64,000 nucleotides of DNA from Clavibacter sp. A6099 (GTDB taxonomy: Bacteria > Actinomycetota > Actinomycetes > Actinomycetales > Microbacteriaceae), in NCBI RefSeq assembly GCF_021919125.1, contig NZ_CP083439.1, positions 682,001 through 746,000 on the forward strand, read 5' to 3'. The position numbers and the translations under genes are program-made. The notes below the pieces were generated by a model that saw only the letters and a list, made by a program, of their open reading frames with translations, made no database searches and was not told the origin of the DNA. Positions 1 through 9,535 of this stretch are shown piece after piece; positions within the stretch are counted from its first letter, which is position 1, and each line of letters starts with the position of its first letter.

Positions 1-579
1 CGCGGCGGTCCGCTCGTACACGGCCGTGCCGAAGAGCGACTGCAGCACGAGCCGCCGCTGCTCGCCCGTCGAGCGCAGGAACTCCGCGAACTCGCCCTGC
101 GGCAGCACGACCGTCTGCACGAACTGCGCGCGCGTGAGGCCCACGATCCGCGCGACCTCCGTGCCGACCTCCTGCGTGCTGGTGCCGACGACCTCGCCCG
201 CGTCGGCGTCCGGCGACGAGAGCCGCACGAGCGTGGCCGTCGCGTTCTGGTTCGTGGTGCCCGTGCCGCGGGCCTTCGGGCGCTGGTGCTGCGGGCTGCG
301 GCGGATGCGGTGGATCCCCGCGGCCGTCTCGAACACCAGCTCCACGTACGGCTCCACGCCGGGCGTCGCGTGGTGGCTGTGCAGCCGGTCGCGGCTCGAG
401 CCCTCGCTCGCGAGCGACCCGTAGAGCGCGAACACGACGGCGTCGATGAGCGTCGACTTGCCGGATCCGGTCGGCCCCTCCAGCAGGAACAGCCCCGACC
501 GCCCGAGCTCCGCGAGGTCGATGACGTGCTCGCCGGCGAACGGCCCGATCGCCTGGAGCGTGAGCCGGTGCAGGTCCAT
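1..579 (-). CDS. sbcC: SbcC exonuclease subunit, N-terminal part (cut by window edge)
   Basis: This is the first 193 codons of the ATPase subunit of the SbcCD nuclease, which opens and degrades hairpin and blocked DNA ends. The reading frame stays open to the left edge, so the rest of the gene lies outside the window. The N-terminal P-loop GPTGSGKS is at about residues 35-42, preceded by the typical start MDLHRLTLQAIGPFAG. Near residue 172 is the conserved VVLPQGEFAEFL segment, which carries the Q-loop glutamine of the SbcC/Rad50 family. The ATG overlaps the sbcD stop codon (shared ATGA), so the two subunits are translationally coupled. The coiled-coil and zinc-hook part is not visible here. 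Confidence 0.95.
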   Translation of the reverse strand, partial: MDLHRLTLQAIGPFAGEHVIDLAELGRSGLFLLEGPTGSGKSTLIDAVVFALYGSLASEGSSRDRLHSHHATPGVEPYVELVFETAAGIHRIRRSPQHQRPKARGTGTTNQNATATLVRLSSPDADAGEVVGTSTQEVGTEVARIVGLTRAQFVQTVVLPQGEFAEFLRSTGEQRRLVLQSLFGTAVYERTAA

Positions 580-1745
580 CAGGCGCTCCGGTCCGCGGCG
601 AGGGCGTGCTCGTACGCCTGGCGGAGCACGAGCGCCTCGGCCTCGGTGGGCGGCGCGCCGGTCGCGTACTCGACGAAGTCGGCGGCGACCTCGAGCGGAT
701 CCGTCGTCGCGTCGACCACGCGCGACCGCACGCCCTCGACCCGTCCCTCGGGCTCGTGCAGCACGACGAGCGCGTGCGGCAGCGCCTCCCGCACACGCGC
801 GACGAGGTGCGGCGGGTGCACGGGATCCGTCACGTGCACGCGCAGCCACGCGTCGACGAGGTCGGCGTGCCGCCCGTCGACGATCTCCGCGAGCGTCCCC
901 GTGACCTCCGCCAGCCGCCGCGGCACCGGCGCCGGGATCAGCTCGACCGTGCTGGATCCGTCGGCCGCCAGCTCCACGAGCGCGCTCGACTTCCGCTGCA
1001 TCCGCTCGCCGAAGGAGAACGCGAGCGGCGAGCCGGAGTAGCGGACGACCGGCCGCGCGGATCCGCCCGCCCGCACCTCCTGCGCCCCGTGCAGGTGCCC
1101 GAGCGCCACGTAGTCCGCGCCCCGGAACACCGACGCCGGCACCTGGTCGAACCCGCCCACGCGGATGTCCCGCTCGCTCTCGCTCGGCGCAGCACCCGTG
1201 ACGAACGCGTGCGCGACGACGACCACGCGCGCGTCGGGCCGGGCGGCGGCGTCCGCGCGCACCCGATCCATCGCGGCACCCAGCACGGCCTCGTGCGAGC
1301 GCGGGAGGGGAGGCGACCCGGGCGCGGCGAGCGTCGCGCGCACGGCATCCGGATCCAGGTACGGCACCCCGTAGAACGCGACCGGCCCGCCGGCGTCCTC
1401 CACCACGATGGGCTGATCCAGCGTCTCGGCCGACGCCAGGATGTGGAGCCCGTCCCGCAGCAGCGCCGATGCGAACCCGAGCCGCGCCGCGGAGTCGTGG
1501 TTGCCGGGCGTGACGATGACGGTCGCGAGCGCGCTCAGCCGCGCGAGCGCGTCCCCGAGCAGCCGCACGCTCGGCACGCCCGGCACCGCGCGGTCGTAGA
1601 CGTCGCCCGCGACGAGCACGACGTCGACCTCCCGCTCGCGCACGACATCGACGATGTGGTCGAGGAACGCCGCGTGATGCGCGTGCAGGTCCTCGCCGTG
1701 GAGGGTGCGCCCGAGGTGCCAGTCGCTCGTGTGGAGGATGCGCAC
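579..1745 (-). CDS. sbcD: SbcD exonuclease subunit, metallophosphoesterase
   Basis: This 388-residue protein is the Mre11-like nuclease subunit of SbcCD. The metal-binding motifs of calcineurin-type phosphoesterases are in order: D8 and H10 in TSDWHLG, GDVYDR at about 47-52, GNHD at 81-84, a histidine in VVVVAHAFV near 180 and GHLHG near 217. The length is normal for actinobacterial SbcD. The start is GTG with an AAGGA ribosome-binding site a few bases upstream. The stop codon overlaps the sbcC start, so the pair forms an operon. Confidence 0.95.
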   Translation of the reverse strand: MRILHTSDWHLGRTLHGEDLHAHHAAFLDHIVDVVREREVDVVLVAGDVYDRAVPGVPSVRLLGDALARLSALATVIVTPGNHDSAARLGFASALLRDGLHILASAETLDQPIVVEDAGGPVAFYGVPYLDPDAVRATLAAPGSPPLPRSHEAVLGAAMDRVRADAAARPDARVVVVAHAFVTGAAPSESERDIRVGGFDQVPASVFRGADYVALGHLHGAQEVRAGGSARPVVRYSGSPLAFSFGERMQRKSSALVELAADGSSTVELIPAPVPRRLAEVTGTLAEIVDGRHADLVDAWLRVHVTDPVHPPHLVARVREALPHALVVLHEPEGRVEGVRSRVVDATTDPLEVAADFVEYATGAPPTEAEALVLRQAYEHALAADRSA

Positions 1746-1813
1746 GCGGGTCCTTCCTCGGGGCGAGCGGCGGTTCCCGTCACGCTACCGGAGGGCGCCG
1801 ACACGGCCGGGGC

Positions 1814-2602
1814 TCACGGCTGCGGCGTCGGGAACGACGTGTCGGGGATGACGGGCTCGCCGTGCGTGTCGCAGGCGCGCATGCCGCACTCCTGGATCGA
1901 CAGGTAGCTGCGTCCGGAGAAGATGACGACCATGAACCTGTTCGTCACGTGCTCGCGCGCTTCGAGCGCGGATGAGAGGGACGACAGATCGAGGCGAGGA
2001 TCCTCTCGGACCGCGGTGCCGCCGCCATGTTCGGACAGCCTGTCGGTGTCCTCCTGCATGGCGACGGAGTCGCTCCGGCCGAAGTAGACGTCGACGCGTT
2101 GGGAATCGCACAGGTACCCCACCTGCACGATCGATGCGGTCGGGTCGGTGTCCAATCGGGCTAGGTCCTGCTCCGAGAGGGTCGCCGACGCCGGCTCGCT
2201 GGTGCTGCAACCCGCCTGTGTCATCGCGGCCTCCGCGGCCTGGACGGCCGATCGCGCCGTCTCCTGGCCGGGCAGCGCGTAGGCGGCCTCCGCGGTCACG
2301 CTGCACCCGTACTCCCGGGGACGGTGATCGGGGAAGATCTGACCCTCCGGACCGTCACCGCCCACCCCGCAGCCGGCCGTCACCCGGAGCCCGGCCCTCG
2401 TGAGGCCGGGCGGGGTGACGGTGGCGGTCACCAGCTCGGTGGCATGCGGGAGATTGCCGTCTCCGAGGCGAGGTGATACCTCGACTCCGGAAGGTGCGCA
2501 TCCGGCGATGCTGAGAGCGCCGGCGAGCATGACGGCGATACTCCATGCGGGCAGACGGCGAGTGCGAGTGTGCTCCGGTAGACCGGTCGCGGCATGTGGC
2601 AT
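1814..2602 (-). CDS. Putative secreted lipoprotein, function unknown
   Basis: The protein begins with a basic stretch and one hydrophobic helix (about residues 20-34) that ends in a lipobox, LSIAGC, so Cys35 is the likely lipidation site. It should therefore be anchored to the outside of the membrane. The mature part has about 225 residues and several cysteines that could form disulfides, including the GCGVGG and EYGCSVT segments. I recognise no domain. The ATG at 2602 has GGACGGA 9 bases upstream; an ATG 9 bases earlier and longer forms are possible. The gene lies 40 bp downstream of the 1347-residue secreted protein on the same strand, so the two may be co-transcribed. Confidence 0.75.
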   Translation of the reverse strand: MPHAATGLPEHTRTRRLPAWSIAVMLAGALSIAGCAPSGVEVSPRLGDGNLPHATELVTATVTPPGLTRAGLRVTAGCGVGGDGPEGQIFPDHRPREYGCSVTAEAAYALPGQETARSAVQAAEAAMTQAGCSTSEPASATLSEQDLARLDTDPTASIVQVGYLCDSQRVDVYFGRSDSVAMQEDTDRLSEHGGGTAVREDPRLDLSSLSSALEAREHVTNRFMVVIFSGRSYLSIQECGMRACDTHGEPVIPDTSFPTPQP

Positions 2603-2642
2603 GAACGTCATTCCGTCCGAGGAACAGGCCGCTCGGCACACA

Positions 2643-5600
2643 TCACTTCAGCGCATCGGTCATGGCACGAGCGTAGGCCGCTTGGCCCAGTGCATTGGGA
2701 TGCACGCTCTGCGCGGAGGTGACCCCGGTGTGGAACGGGTAGGGGCCGAGGTTCGGATCGTCTCCGGGAGAGAGGTCGGTCCTGATGCCGTTGAGGTAGT
2801 TGTCGCTCGTGCACACCTCATGGCCGGCGAAGTAGGGCACAGGATCCTGAAAGGTCGCGAAGATGCTGCCGAGCGCTGAGTTCGCGGCCGAGGTGCCGTC
2901 CTTGAGCGCCTCGTTCACCTCGAGGGAGGCGCCTCTCAGCCAATCGCCCTCCTCCTTAGGTATGCCCATGCAGGCGATGACATCTCCTCCGAACACGTTG
3001 GGATATCCCATGACGAGCACCTTCGCATTCGGGGCCTTCTTGTGGATCTGGGAGAGGACGGTCGTCACCGCCGGTGTCACGTCCTTCGCGGCGCGCTCGG
3101 CGGTCGCCTGGGGCATCTTCTCCGTGTCGCCGGGAAGCGACTGCGTCTCGCAGTCCGTGAGGAGACTGACGCATGCGGCCACGATCTCGGAGAACCTGGC
3201 GTCGTTCCCTCCGATGGAGATGGTGACCAAGGTCGTGTTCTCGTCGAGGAAGCCTGAGTCCAATTGACTCACCTCGCGGTACTTGCCGAACTGCCCGTTG
3301 AGGGTGTTGTTCCTGTAGACGACCGACGGAGCTGCGGAAGGCGCCACGGAGTAGTACGGCAGCACATGCTGCGTCAGCGCCCCCGAGCAGGCGATGAGGT
3401 GGTAGTCCATCGAGCTGTCGTAGGTGTCGGCGAGATCGCCGATAGGCGAGGCGTTGCCTGGGAGCGTCGCTTCGCGGGACCAGGCGCGGTCGGAGCGGTG
3501 GCAGGCGTTCCTGGAGCGGTTGTTCGCCACGTCGCTGTCGTACGCCGGGGCGCTGGAGGTCGAGTGGGCTCCGTAGAGGTCGGTCTCCCGGTAGAAGTTC
3601 CCGCCGCCGCTCTCGGAGCTGCCCTCACCCGAGGAGTAGGAGTCGCCCATCGCGACCACGATGTTGTCCGGCTTGGCCGCCAGCGGCTGGAAGGCCACCG
3701 CGTCCCAGGCGATGTCGTCGACGCCGTCGCCGTCGTGCGTGAGGTTCGAGAGCGACACGGTGGGGATCCCGTTCATCGGGAACACGCCGAGCGAGACCCA
3801 GGCGTTGGTCTGGGTGCGCTGCGGGATCACCCTGTTCTTGATGGTGCCGTCGCCGAGGCCGATCGCGTAGGAGGCCTGTTGGGTCCACGCCCCGTGGTCG
3901 GGGAGGTGCACGAAGACCCGCGTCCACTTCCCTGCGAGCGACCGGTCGAGAGTCCATCGGCCCGTCACGTCGAGTGCGCCGTGGAGGTCGCTGTCCGTCC
4001 CTGCCTGCCGCGTGTGCGCGAACCAGAAGTGCGAGTTCCACCCGGCGCCGAGCTGATGCGTGTCGATCTTGCTCGGGTATCCGCCGGCACCGGCGCCGAA
4101 CGTGAACTGGAAGGTCCCGTGGGTCGACTGACGCGTGCAGGGACGGATGGGTGCCACCGTGGTGTCATCGACCACGAGGGCGGAGCTCGGGAGGGTGTCC
4201 CGGGACTGAGGGGACCCGGCACGGGGTGCCTGCACCGCGCAGTCGGGCGAGAAGGCGGTGCCGTCCGCCTGCTCCGCGTATCCGGCGGAGAAGCGCAGGG
4301 AGCCGTGGCCGCAGGTGCTCGCGCAGTCGCCCTTCCATGTCACCGAACCGTGCATCCAGCAGCGGAGGTCGAGCTGACCATTCGCGTCAGTGTGGGTGCA
4401 CGGACCGGCGGGCTCCCCGGACAGGCCAGGGGCTGTGGGCTTCTGGCTCGTCGACGGATCGCAGTCGTCGACGCTCGCCACGCAGAACAGGTCCACCGGC
4501 GGCTTGACCTCGGTCCGTGCCTTCTCGGTGTTCCACCAGGACGGCACGAATCCGGTCACCGCCTTGGTGGCGTCCTCGTAGAGCTGCAGCGACCAGGCGG
4601 CGAAGCCGAGCACCTTCTCCGGATAGGGCCAGTTCTGGGGTCGGGACGCGTCGGCGGCACCGAGCTCGAGGAACGGGGCGCGGTTCTGCGCGTACTTGGG
4701 GTTCGCCGGGTTGTTCGACCAACCGACGCCCCATGCCCCGCCGTTGGCCGCCTTCTCGGACTCCGGGTGGAAGCCGGAGTTGTAGGCCCAGATCGCGTAG
4801 AACCAGTTCTCGATGTAGGCGGGATTCCCGTCGTTGACGACGAGTCCGGCCGCCCGGGTGTCGTTCCACTTCTGGCTGATGATCTGCAGCCCGGCGGCGA
4901 CGTTGGAGGCGTAGTCGAGCGCGATCGCGCGCTGCGCCTGGGCAGGACGAGCGGTCTGCCCTGTTCCGGCCTTGCGCATCCCGTCGGTGATCTGCGCGAC
5001 GCCGTATCCGCAGTCGGACTTGGAGAAGTCGGCGGTCCAGCTGAAGCTCGCGGAGCTCACGTCGTTGCCGTAGAAGTTGCCGACGAGGGGATTCCCGGTC
5101 ACGCCGGGCGTGGTGTACCGGGACGCCTGCCAGAGGTTCGACTCCTGCGCGATGATGCCCAGCATCACCTGCGCGGGGACGTTCCCGCCCCCGGCGAGCG
5201 CCACGCGAGGGAACATGCCCTGCGGTGTGGAGCCGTTGAGGCCGGCGGCGGCGAGGTACGCGGACGTCCGGGGCTTGTCGAGGGTGCCCGTCACGGCCTG
5301 GTCGACCGCCCACTCGACCTGCCTCGGCTTCGGCTGCATCGCCTGGTCAGCGGGGTTGTTGCGGGGGATGGCGCAGGTGGCCTCGGACTCGATGGGGTTG
5401 TGCGGGTCGCCCACGACGGCCGCGGCCGACCGGCCCAGGCTCTGGGTGCGCACGCGTCCCGCTCCTGCGGCAGGTGCGGATCCGCCCGGCGAGCCGGCGG
5501 AGTCGGGCTGCCCGGGCGGGACGACGAAGGCGAGGTCCTCCTGGGTCACGGCCGAGGTCGCGTCCACCTTCACCGGGGGGATCTCGTCCGTGCTGTCGGT

Positions 5601-6686
5601 GGTCGCGCCGCTCGTGTCCGTGGTGCCCGTCACGATCAGCTGGCCGGTCGACGAGATGCCGGCGGTGGTCGGGGACCGCAGCAACGATGTCCCCGTGGGG
5701 AGGTCGCCTGTGACCGTGGGGGTCTTGCCCGTGACGTACGCGTGCCCGGCCGCGTCGCGCTCGATCCCGAGGTCGGCGACGGGACCGGTCGCGAGCGGAG
5801 CGGGATGGCTCGCCTCGCCGGTGGGCTCGGAGGGAACCGACCGGACCGACGCGGTGGCGTCCTGCTTGTCGACGAACAGGACATCGTCTCCATCCGTCGT
5901 GGTCATGTCGTACGGGACTCCTGAGGCCGCGGCGAGCGTCGTCGTCGTCCCGTCCGGTGACACGTGCACGACCGAGCCGGAGGCGCCCGCGACGATCCCG
6001 GACGCCACGGGGATCGCGGAGGCCGCCTCGAATGGGAGCGCCGTGATCGACTGCTTCTCCGGCGCCGACGCGTCCACGCGCACCAGCCGCGTCTGCGCGT
6101 CCTCGGTGAAGGCCGTCATGACCACGTCGTCGCCCGTGCCGCAGCCGGGGTCGAAGTACGCCAGCGAGAAGCCGCGCCCGAGCTGCGTGACCTGCCCGTT
6201 CGCCATGTCCACGATCGCACCCCAGGCCCCTGCATCGAAGAGCCGCGGGTCGTTCGTCATGGCGCGCGTGCCGTAGACCACGCCCATGCGGGAGCCGTCC
6301 TGCGTGAGGCAGGTGTTGCCGATCCAGCGATCGGTCTCGACGCCCGGGACAGAGAGCGTCGCCACGGGCGCCCAGGCGTACCCGGCGGATGCGTCCGCTG
6401 CGTAGATCGTGAAGCCGTCCGGGTTCCCGATCGCCGTCGTGGCGCGGTCCCGAGAATCCTTCCACCCGGTGCCGAGCAGGCGGTCGCGATCGACCGGCGC
6501 GACCTGGGAGGCATCGTCCTCCGCGGGGAGGGCTCCTGCCGTGCGCGCTGCCGTCGGACTCGGGGCCGCGTCGGAAGCCGTGGCGCCCGTCCCGGTCAGG
6601 AGTCCGGCGGCGACCGAGACGGCGAGCGTCACGGAGATCCAGCGGCGTGGTCGGCGTGCAGACGAAGGGCGGAGTGCGTGCGCCAA
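2643..6686 (-). CDS. Large secreted multidomain SGNH hydrolase with lysozyme-like and golvesin-type domains
   Basis: This 1347-residue protein begins with a signal peptide (basic start, hydrophobic core at about 17-33, then AlaSerAspAla). Residues about 70-400 look like a beta-propeller-like repeat region with a low-complexity linker. Around residues 490-680 is a lytic-transglycosylase-like region with AQESNLWQAS near 509. Residues about 870-1005 resemble the golvesin C-terminal/carbohydrate-binding-like domain. The C-terminal 340 residues form an SGNH/GDSL esterase with block I GDSYSSGEG near 1013, block III SIGGND near 1157 and the catalytic HPN near 1325. It probably acts on the cell wall or on plant-derived esters outside the cell (inference). 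The start is TTG, with GAGGAG 6 bases upstream. Similar modular proteins are known in Streptomyces. Confidence 0.85.
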   Translation of the reverse strand: MAHALRPSSARRPRRWISVTLAVSVAAGLLTGTGATASDAAPSPTAARTAGALPAEDDASQVAPVDRDRLLGTGWKDSRDRATTAIGNPDGFTIYAADASAGYAWAPVATLSVPGVETDRWIGNTCLTQDGSRMGVVYGTRAMTNDPRLFDAGAWGAIVDMANGQVTQLGRGFSLAYFDPGCGTGDDVVMTAFTEDAQTRLVRVDASAPEKQSITALPFEAASAIPVASGIVAGASGSVVHVSPDGTTTTLAAASGVPYDMTTTDGDDVLFVDKQDATASVRSVPSEPTGEASHPAPLATGPVADLGIERDAAGHAYVTGKTPTVTGDLPTGTSLLRSPTTAGISSTGQLIVTGTTDTSGATTDSTDEIPPVKVDATSAVTQEDLAFVVPPGQPDSAGSPGGSAPAAGAGRVRTQSLGRSAAAVVGDPHNPIESEATCAIPRNNPADQAMQPKPRQVEWAVDQAVTGTLDKPRTSAYLAAAGLNGSTPQGMFPRVALAGGGNVPAQVMLGIIAQESNLWQASRYTTPGVTGNPLVGNFYGNDVSSASFSWTADFSKSDCGYGVAQITDGMRKAGTGQTARPAQAQRAIALDYASNVAAGLQIISQKWNDTRAAGLVVNDGNPAYIENWFYAIWAYNSGFHPESEKAANGGAWGVGWSNNPANPKYAQNRAPFLELGAADASRPQNWPYPEKVLGFAAWSLQLYEDATKAVTGFVPSWWNTEKARTEVKPPVDLFCVASVDDCDPSTSQKPTAPGLSGEPAGPCTHTDANGQLDLRCWMHGSVTWKGDCASTCGHGSLRFSAGYAEQADGTAFSPDCAVQAPRAGSPQSRDTLPSSALVVDDTTVAPIRPCTRQSTHGTFQFTFGAGAGGYPSKIDTHQLGAGWNSHFWFAHTRQAGTDSDLHGALDVTGRWTLDRSLAGKWTRVFVHLPDHGAWTQQASYAIGLGDGTIKNRVIPQRTQTNAWVSLGVFPMNGIPTVSLSNLTHDGDGVDDIAWDAVAFQPLAAKPDNIVVAMGDSYSSGEGSSESGGGNFYRETDLYGAHSTSSAPAYDSDVANNRSRNACHRSDRAWSREATLPGNASPIGDLADTYDSSMDYHLIACSGALTQHVLPYYSVAPSAAPSVVYRNNTLNGQFGKYREVSQLDSGFLDENTTLVTISIGGNDARFSEIVAACVSLLTDCETQSLPGDTEKMPQATAERAAKDVTPAVTTVLSQIHKKAPNAKVLVMGYPNVFGGDVIACMGIPKEEGDWLRGASLEVNEALKDGTSAANSALGSIFATFQDPVPYFAGHEVCTSDNYLNGIRTDLSPGDDPNLGPYPFHTGVTSAQSVHPNALGQAAYARAMTDALK

Positions 6687-6903
6687 CGGGGGCTCCTCGG
6701 ATCGTGGTCCCGGTGAGAGCCGCGATCGGGGAGGGAAGTTCGCTCACGGGACTCGGTCAGCATGGCGGTGGTATGGGCACGTCGGGCGATCCATGCACAT
6801 GCTCGGGATGGGCCGCGCGAGCCGACGCGTCGGCTCGGCGGATCGCGCCGCCCGGGCCTGCAGGCGGCACCGCCCACCCGGCCTGCCCGGAGAGCCGCCT
6901 TGG

Positions 6904-6909
6904 TAGGAT
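6904..6909 (+). promoter_or_regulatory. -10 element of a leaderless promoter (TAGGAT)
   Basis: TAGGAT fits the actinobacterial -10 consensus TANNNT and ends five bases before the GTG chosen for the DUF3151 gene. That places the transcription start at or next to the first codon and supports the GTG over the longer reading frame. Confidence 0.6.
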
Positions 6910-6914
6910 CGAGT

Positions 6915-7391
6915 GTGACTGGAGAGAACCTGCTCGGCGTGCCCGAGACGCGCCTGGCCGACGAGCCCGAGGTCGCTGCCCGCATCCAGGATGCCGACGG
7001 CCACCACGACACCCTCGGCGCCATCGCCGCCGACCACCCGCAGTCGTCGCTCGTCTGGGCGCTGCTCGCGGATTCCGCGTACGTGCAGGGCGACCGCATC
7101 GCCTCCTACGCCTTCGCGCGCGTCGGCTACCACCGCGGCCTCGACTCCCTGCGGAAGTCCGGCTGGAAGGGCCAGGGCCCCGTGCCGTGGAGCCACGAGC
7201 CCAACCGCGGCGTGCTCCGCTCCCTCTACGCGCTCCGTCGGGCGGCCGCCGCCATCGGCGAGGAGGACGAGGTCTCGCGCCTCAGCGCCTTCCTGCGCGA
7301 CGCGGATCCCACGGCCGCCGGCCACATCGAGGCGATGACGGCCGGGGCGCTCCCGCCCACGGAGGCCATCGTCATCCGCGGCCAGGACTGA
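6915..7391 (+). CDS. DUF3151 family protein
   Basis: This 158-residue protein starts with TGENLLGVPETRLA, the typical beginning of the DUF3151 family, which is common in actinobacteria and has no known biochemical role. Conserved segments such as SSLVWALLAD, ASYAFARVGYHRGLDSLRKSGWKG and GPVPWSHEPNRG cover the middle. The frame is open further upstream, but the GTG at 6915 matches the family start and sits just after a TAGGAT -10 box. The gene lies directly upstream of purA on the same strand. DUF3151 genes often sit near purA in related genomes (known association, from memory), so a housekeeping role is likely. Confidence 0.85.
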   Translation: MTGENLLGVPETRLADEPEVAARIQDADGHHDTLGAIAADHPQSSLVWALLADSAYVQGDRIASYAFARVGYHRGLDSLRKSGWKGQGPVPWSHEPNRGVLRSLYALRRAAAAIGEEDEVSRLSAFLRDADPTAAGHIEAMTAGALPPTEAIVIRGQD

Positions 7392-7408
7392 CCCACCGCA
7401 CCACCGCA

Positions 7409-7431
7409 CCGCCCGCACCACCGCACGCCAC
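7409..7431 (+). repeat. 23-bp repeat, copy 1 (identical to 44883-44905)
   Basis: A 23-base C-rich sequence after the DUF3151 stop codon is repeated exactly just after the stop codon of the acyltransferase gene at 44.9 kb. It is rich in ACC and CGC steps. Its function is unknown. Confidence 0.7.
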
Positions 7432-7473
7432 CCGATCCACCCCGACCGACCCGCCCCCGACGAGGAGTGAGCC

Positions 7474-8763
7474 ATGCCCGCAGTAGTGATCATCGGAGCC
7501 CAGTGGGGTGACGAGGGCAAGGGACGCGCGACCGACCTCCTCGGCAGCCGCGTCGACTACGTCGTCAAGTTCAACGGCGGCAACAACGCCGGCCACACGG
7601 TCGTCGTCGGCGACGAGAAGTACGCGCTGCACCTGCTGCCGTCGGGCATCCTCACGCCGGGCGTCGTGCCCGTCATCGGCAACGGCGTCGTGGTCGACAT
7701 CGAGGTGCTCTTCCACGAGCTGGACGCGCTCGCCGCCCGCGGCGTCGACGTGTCGAAGCTCCGCGTGAGCGCCAACGCGCACGTCATCACGCACTACCAC
7801 CGCACCATCGACAAGGTCACGGAGCGCTTCCTCGGCAAGCGCCAGATCGGCACCACCGGCCGCGGCATCGGGCCCACGTACGCGGACAAGATCAACCGCG
7901 TCGGCATCCGGATCCAGGACCTCTTCGACGAGAACATCCTGCGCCAGAAGGTGGAGGCGGCCCTCGACGCCAAGAACCACATGCTCGTCAAGATCTACAA
8001 CCGCCGCGCCATCTCGGCCGAGGAGATCGTCGAGAGCCTGCTCTCCTACGTGGAGCGCCTGCGCCCGATGGTCGGCGACGCGTCGCTCGAGCTGAACGCC
8101 GCGCTCGACGCGGGCAAGACGGTCCTGTTCGAGGCCGGCCAGGCCACCATGCTCGACATCGACCACGGCACGTACCCGTTCGTCACGTCGTCGAGCGCCA
8201 CGTCCGGCGGCGCGGCCACGGGCTCGGGCGTCGCGCCGAACCGCCTCGAGCGGATCATCGCGGTCGTCAAGGCGTACACGACCCGCGTCGGCGCCGGCCC
8301 GTTCCCCACGGAGCTCCACGACGAGTCGGGCGAGTACCTGCGCGCCAAGGGCTTCGAGTTCGGCACCACCACGGGCCGCCCGCGCCGCTGCGGCTGGTAC
8401 GACGCGCCCATCGCGCGCTACACGGCCCGCATCAACGGCGTCACCGACTTCGTGCTCACCAAGCTCGACGTGCTCTCGGGCCTCGCGACCATCCCGGTCT
8501 GCGTCGCCTACGACGTCGACGGCGTGCGCCACGACGAGGTGCCCGTCTCGCAGTCCGACTTCCACCACGCGACCCCCATCTACGAGGAGTTCCCGGGCTG
8601 GCAGGAGGACATCACGGCCTGCCGCCGCTTCGAGGACCTGCCGAAGGCCGCGCAGGACTACGTGACGGCCATCGAGCGCATGAGCGGCGCCCGCATCTCC
8701 GCCATCGGCGTGGGCCCGGAGCGCGAGCAGGTCGTCGTGCTGCACGACCTCCTCGAGGCCTGA
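7474..8763 (+). CDS. purA: Adenylosuccinate synthetase
   Basis: This enzyme converts IMP, aspartate and GTP to adenylosuccinate, the first committed step to AMP. The 429 residues match the family length. The N-terminal glycine-rich loop [12 protein letters not shown] carries the catalytic aspartate, and [10 protein letters not shown] binds IMP and contains the catalytic histidine. [15 protein letters not shown] follows at about 120-135, [10 protein letters not shown] sits near 270-280, and [13 protein letters not shown] is near 300. The start ATG has GACGAGGAG upstream. The gene is likely constitutive; the first committed IMP-forming genes purSQL are elsewhere in the window. Confidence 0.97.
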   Translation: MPAVVIIGAQWGDEGKGRATDLLGSRVDYVVKFNGGNNAGHTVVVGDEKYALHLLPSGILTPGVVPVIGNGVVVDIEVLFHELDALAARGVDVSKLRVSANAHVITHYHRTIDKVTERFLGKRQIGTTGRGIGPTYADKINRVGIRIQDLFDENILRQKVEAALDAKNHMLVKIYNRRAISAEEIVESLLSYVERLRPMVGDASLELNAALDAGKTVLFEAGQATMLDIDHGTYPFVTSSSATSGGAATGSGVAPNRLERIIAVVKAYTTRVGAGPFPTELHDESGEYLRAKGFEFGTTTGRPRRCGWYDAPIARYTARINGVTDFVLTKLDVLSGLATIPVCVAYDVDGVRHDEVPVSQSDFHHATPIYEEFPGWQEDITACRRFEDLPKAAQDYVTAIERMSGARISAIGVGPEREQVVVLHDLLEA

Positions 8764-8765
8764 CC

Positions 8766-8984
8766 CTGATCCACGACGGCTGGGCCGACGACGCCCGCCT
8801 CGGCACGGACGCGTCGGACCTCGCGCGCTTCCTCAGCCGCGCGGACGCCCGCACCATGAACCGCGCGCGCCTCCAGGCGGACCTCGACATGGGCCAGGAG
8901 CAGTACGTCGCGGCCTGGCGCGAGCTGCACCGCTTCGGCTACGTGTCGTCGGCGGAGCTGCGGCGGCTCGTCGTCGACCGGTAG
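8766..8984 (+). CDS. Small conserved-looking protein downstream of purA, start uncertain
   Basis: A reading frame right after the purA stop encodes about 72 residues with clear protein character: GWADDARLGTDASDLARFLS, then RARLQADLDMGQEQYVAAWR and ELHRFGYVSSAELRRLVVDR. Third codon positions are strongly GC-rich, as in real genes here. No ATG or GTG opens the frame near its beginning. The first candidate is CTG at 8766, three bases after purA; the first ATG is at 8856 and would give only 42 residues. A CTG start coupled to purA termination is possible. The function is unknown, and it could also be a decayed gene that lost its start. Confidence 0.5.
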   Translation: MIHDGWADDARLGTDASDLARFLSRADARTMNRARLQADLDMGQEQYVAAWRELHRFGYVSSAELRRLVVDR

Positions 8985-9006
8985 GGCAGGTCCGGAGGGC
9001 GGCACG

Positions 9007-9249
9007 CTACCGCTGGAGCGGATCCGCGGGGCGGAGCAGGTGCTCGTCCACCGGGAAGGGCACGGTGTACGACAGCTGCGTCGCGGTCGTCTCGCCCCAC
9101 TCGTCCTTCGTCACCCTGATCTCCTCGGGCGACACCTCGGCGATCCGCACGCGCAGCCACGAACCGTCCTCGAGCATCAGCTCGTGCGGGTCGGCGAGGT
9201 AGCCCAGGCCGAGCGCATCGAGGGTCTCCTCGGCGACCAGCCAGTCCAC
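9007..9249 (-). CDS. Hypothetical protein, 80 residues
   Basis: This small acidic protein has no signal peptide or membrane segment. It contains EETLDALGLGYLADPHELML and SPEEIRVTKDEWGETTATQL, which suggests a compact mixed alpha/beta fold with a beta-rich centre. The start is GTG at 9249 with only a weak upstream purine run. It converges with the short frame after purA, and the gap between them is 22 bp. I do not recognise a family. Confidence 0.65.
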   Translation of the reverse strand: MDWLVAEETLDALGLGYLADPHELMLEDGSWLRVRIAEVSPEEIRVTKDEWGETTATQLSYTVPFPVDEHLLRPADPLQR

Positions 9250-9535
9250 GACGCCCTACCGGCGGGCCGTGGCCGCGGCCGCGGCGGTCGCGTAGCCCAG
9301 CTGCGCGGGAGCCCGCCCCGCCACGATGCCGCGGGGTCGGGCCGCTCGGGCCGAGGTCGCTCTGCGGCCGCGGTCCGATTGCCGCGACCGGGAGAGTACC
9401 CGGGGCGTGTCCCCCGAAGCGACTACAGAGGCCGGGTGATCCGGCCGGTACGGTGATCACAGGCGGTTCCTCGGACACCGCGATGGCCGCCACGGTCGGC
9501 TGGTGAGAGCACGGAAGGGTGTGAGGAGGTCTCCC

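Noticed and set aside
3264-5924. 886-codon open frame on the plus strand
   Set aside because: It lies opposite the 1347-residue secreted protein, whose motifs are clear, and its product is a low-complexity arginine/valine/glycine-rich sequence typical of GC-rich shadow frames.
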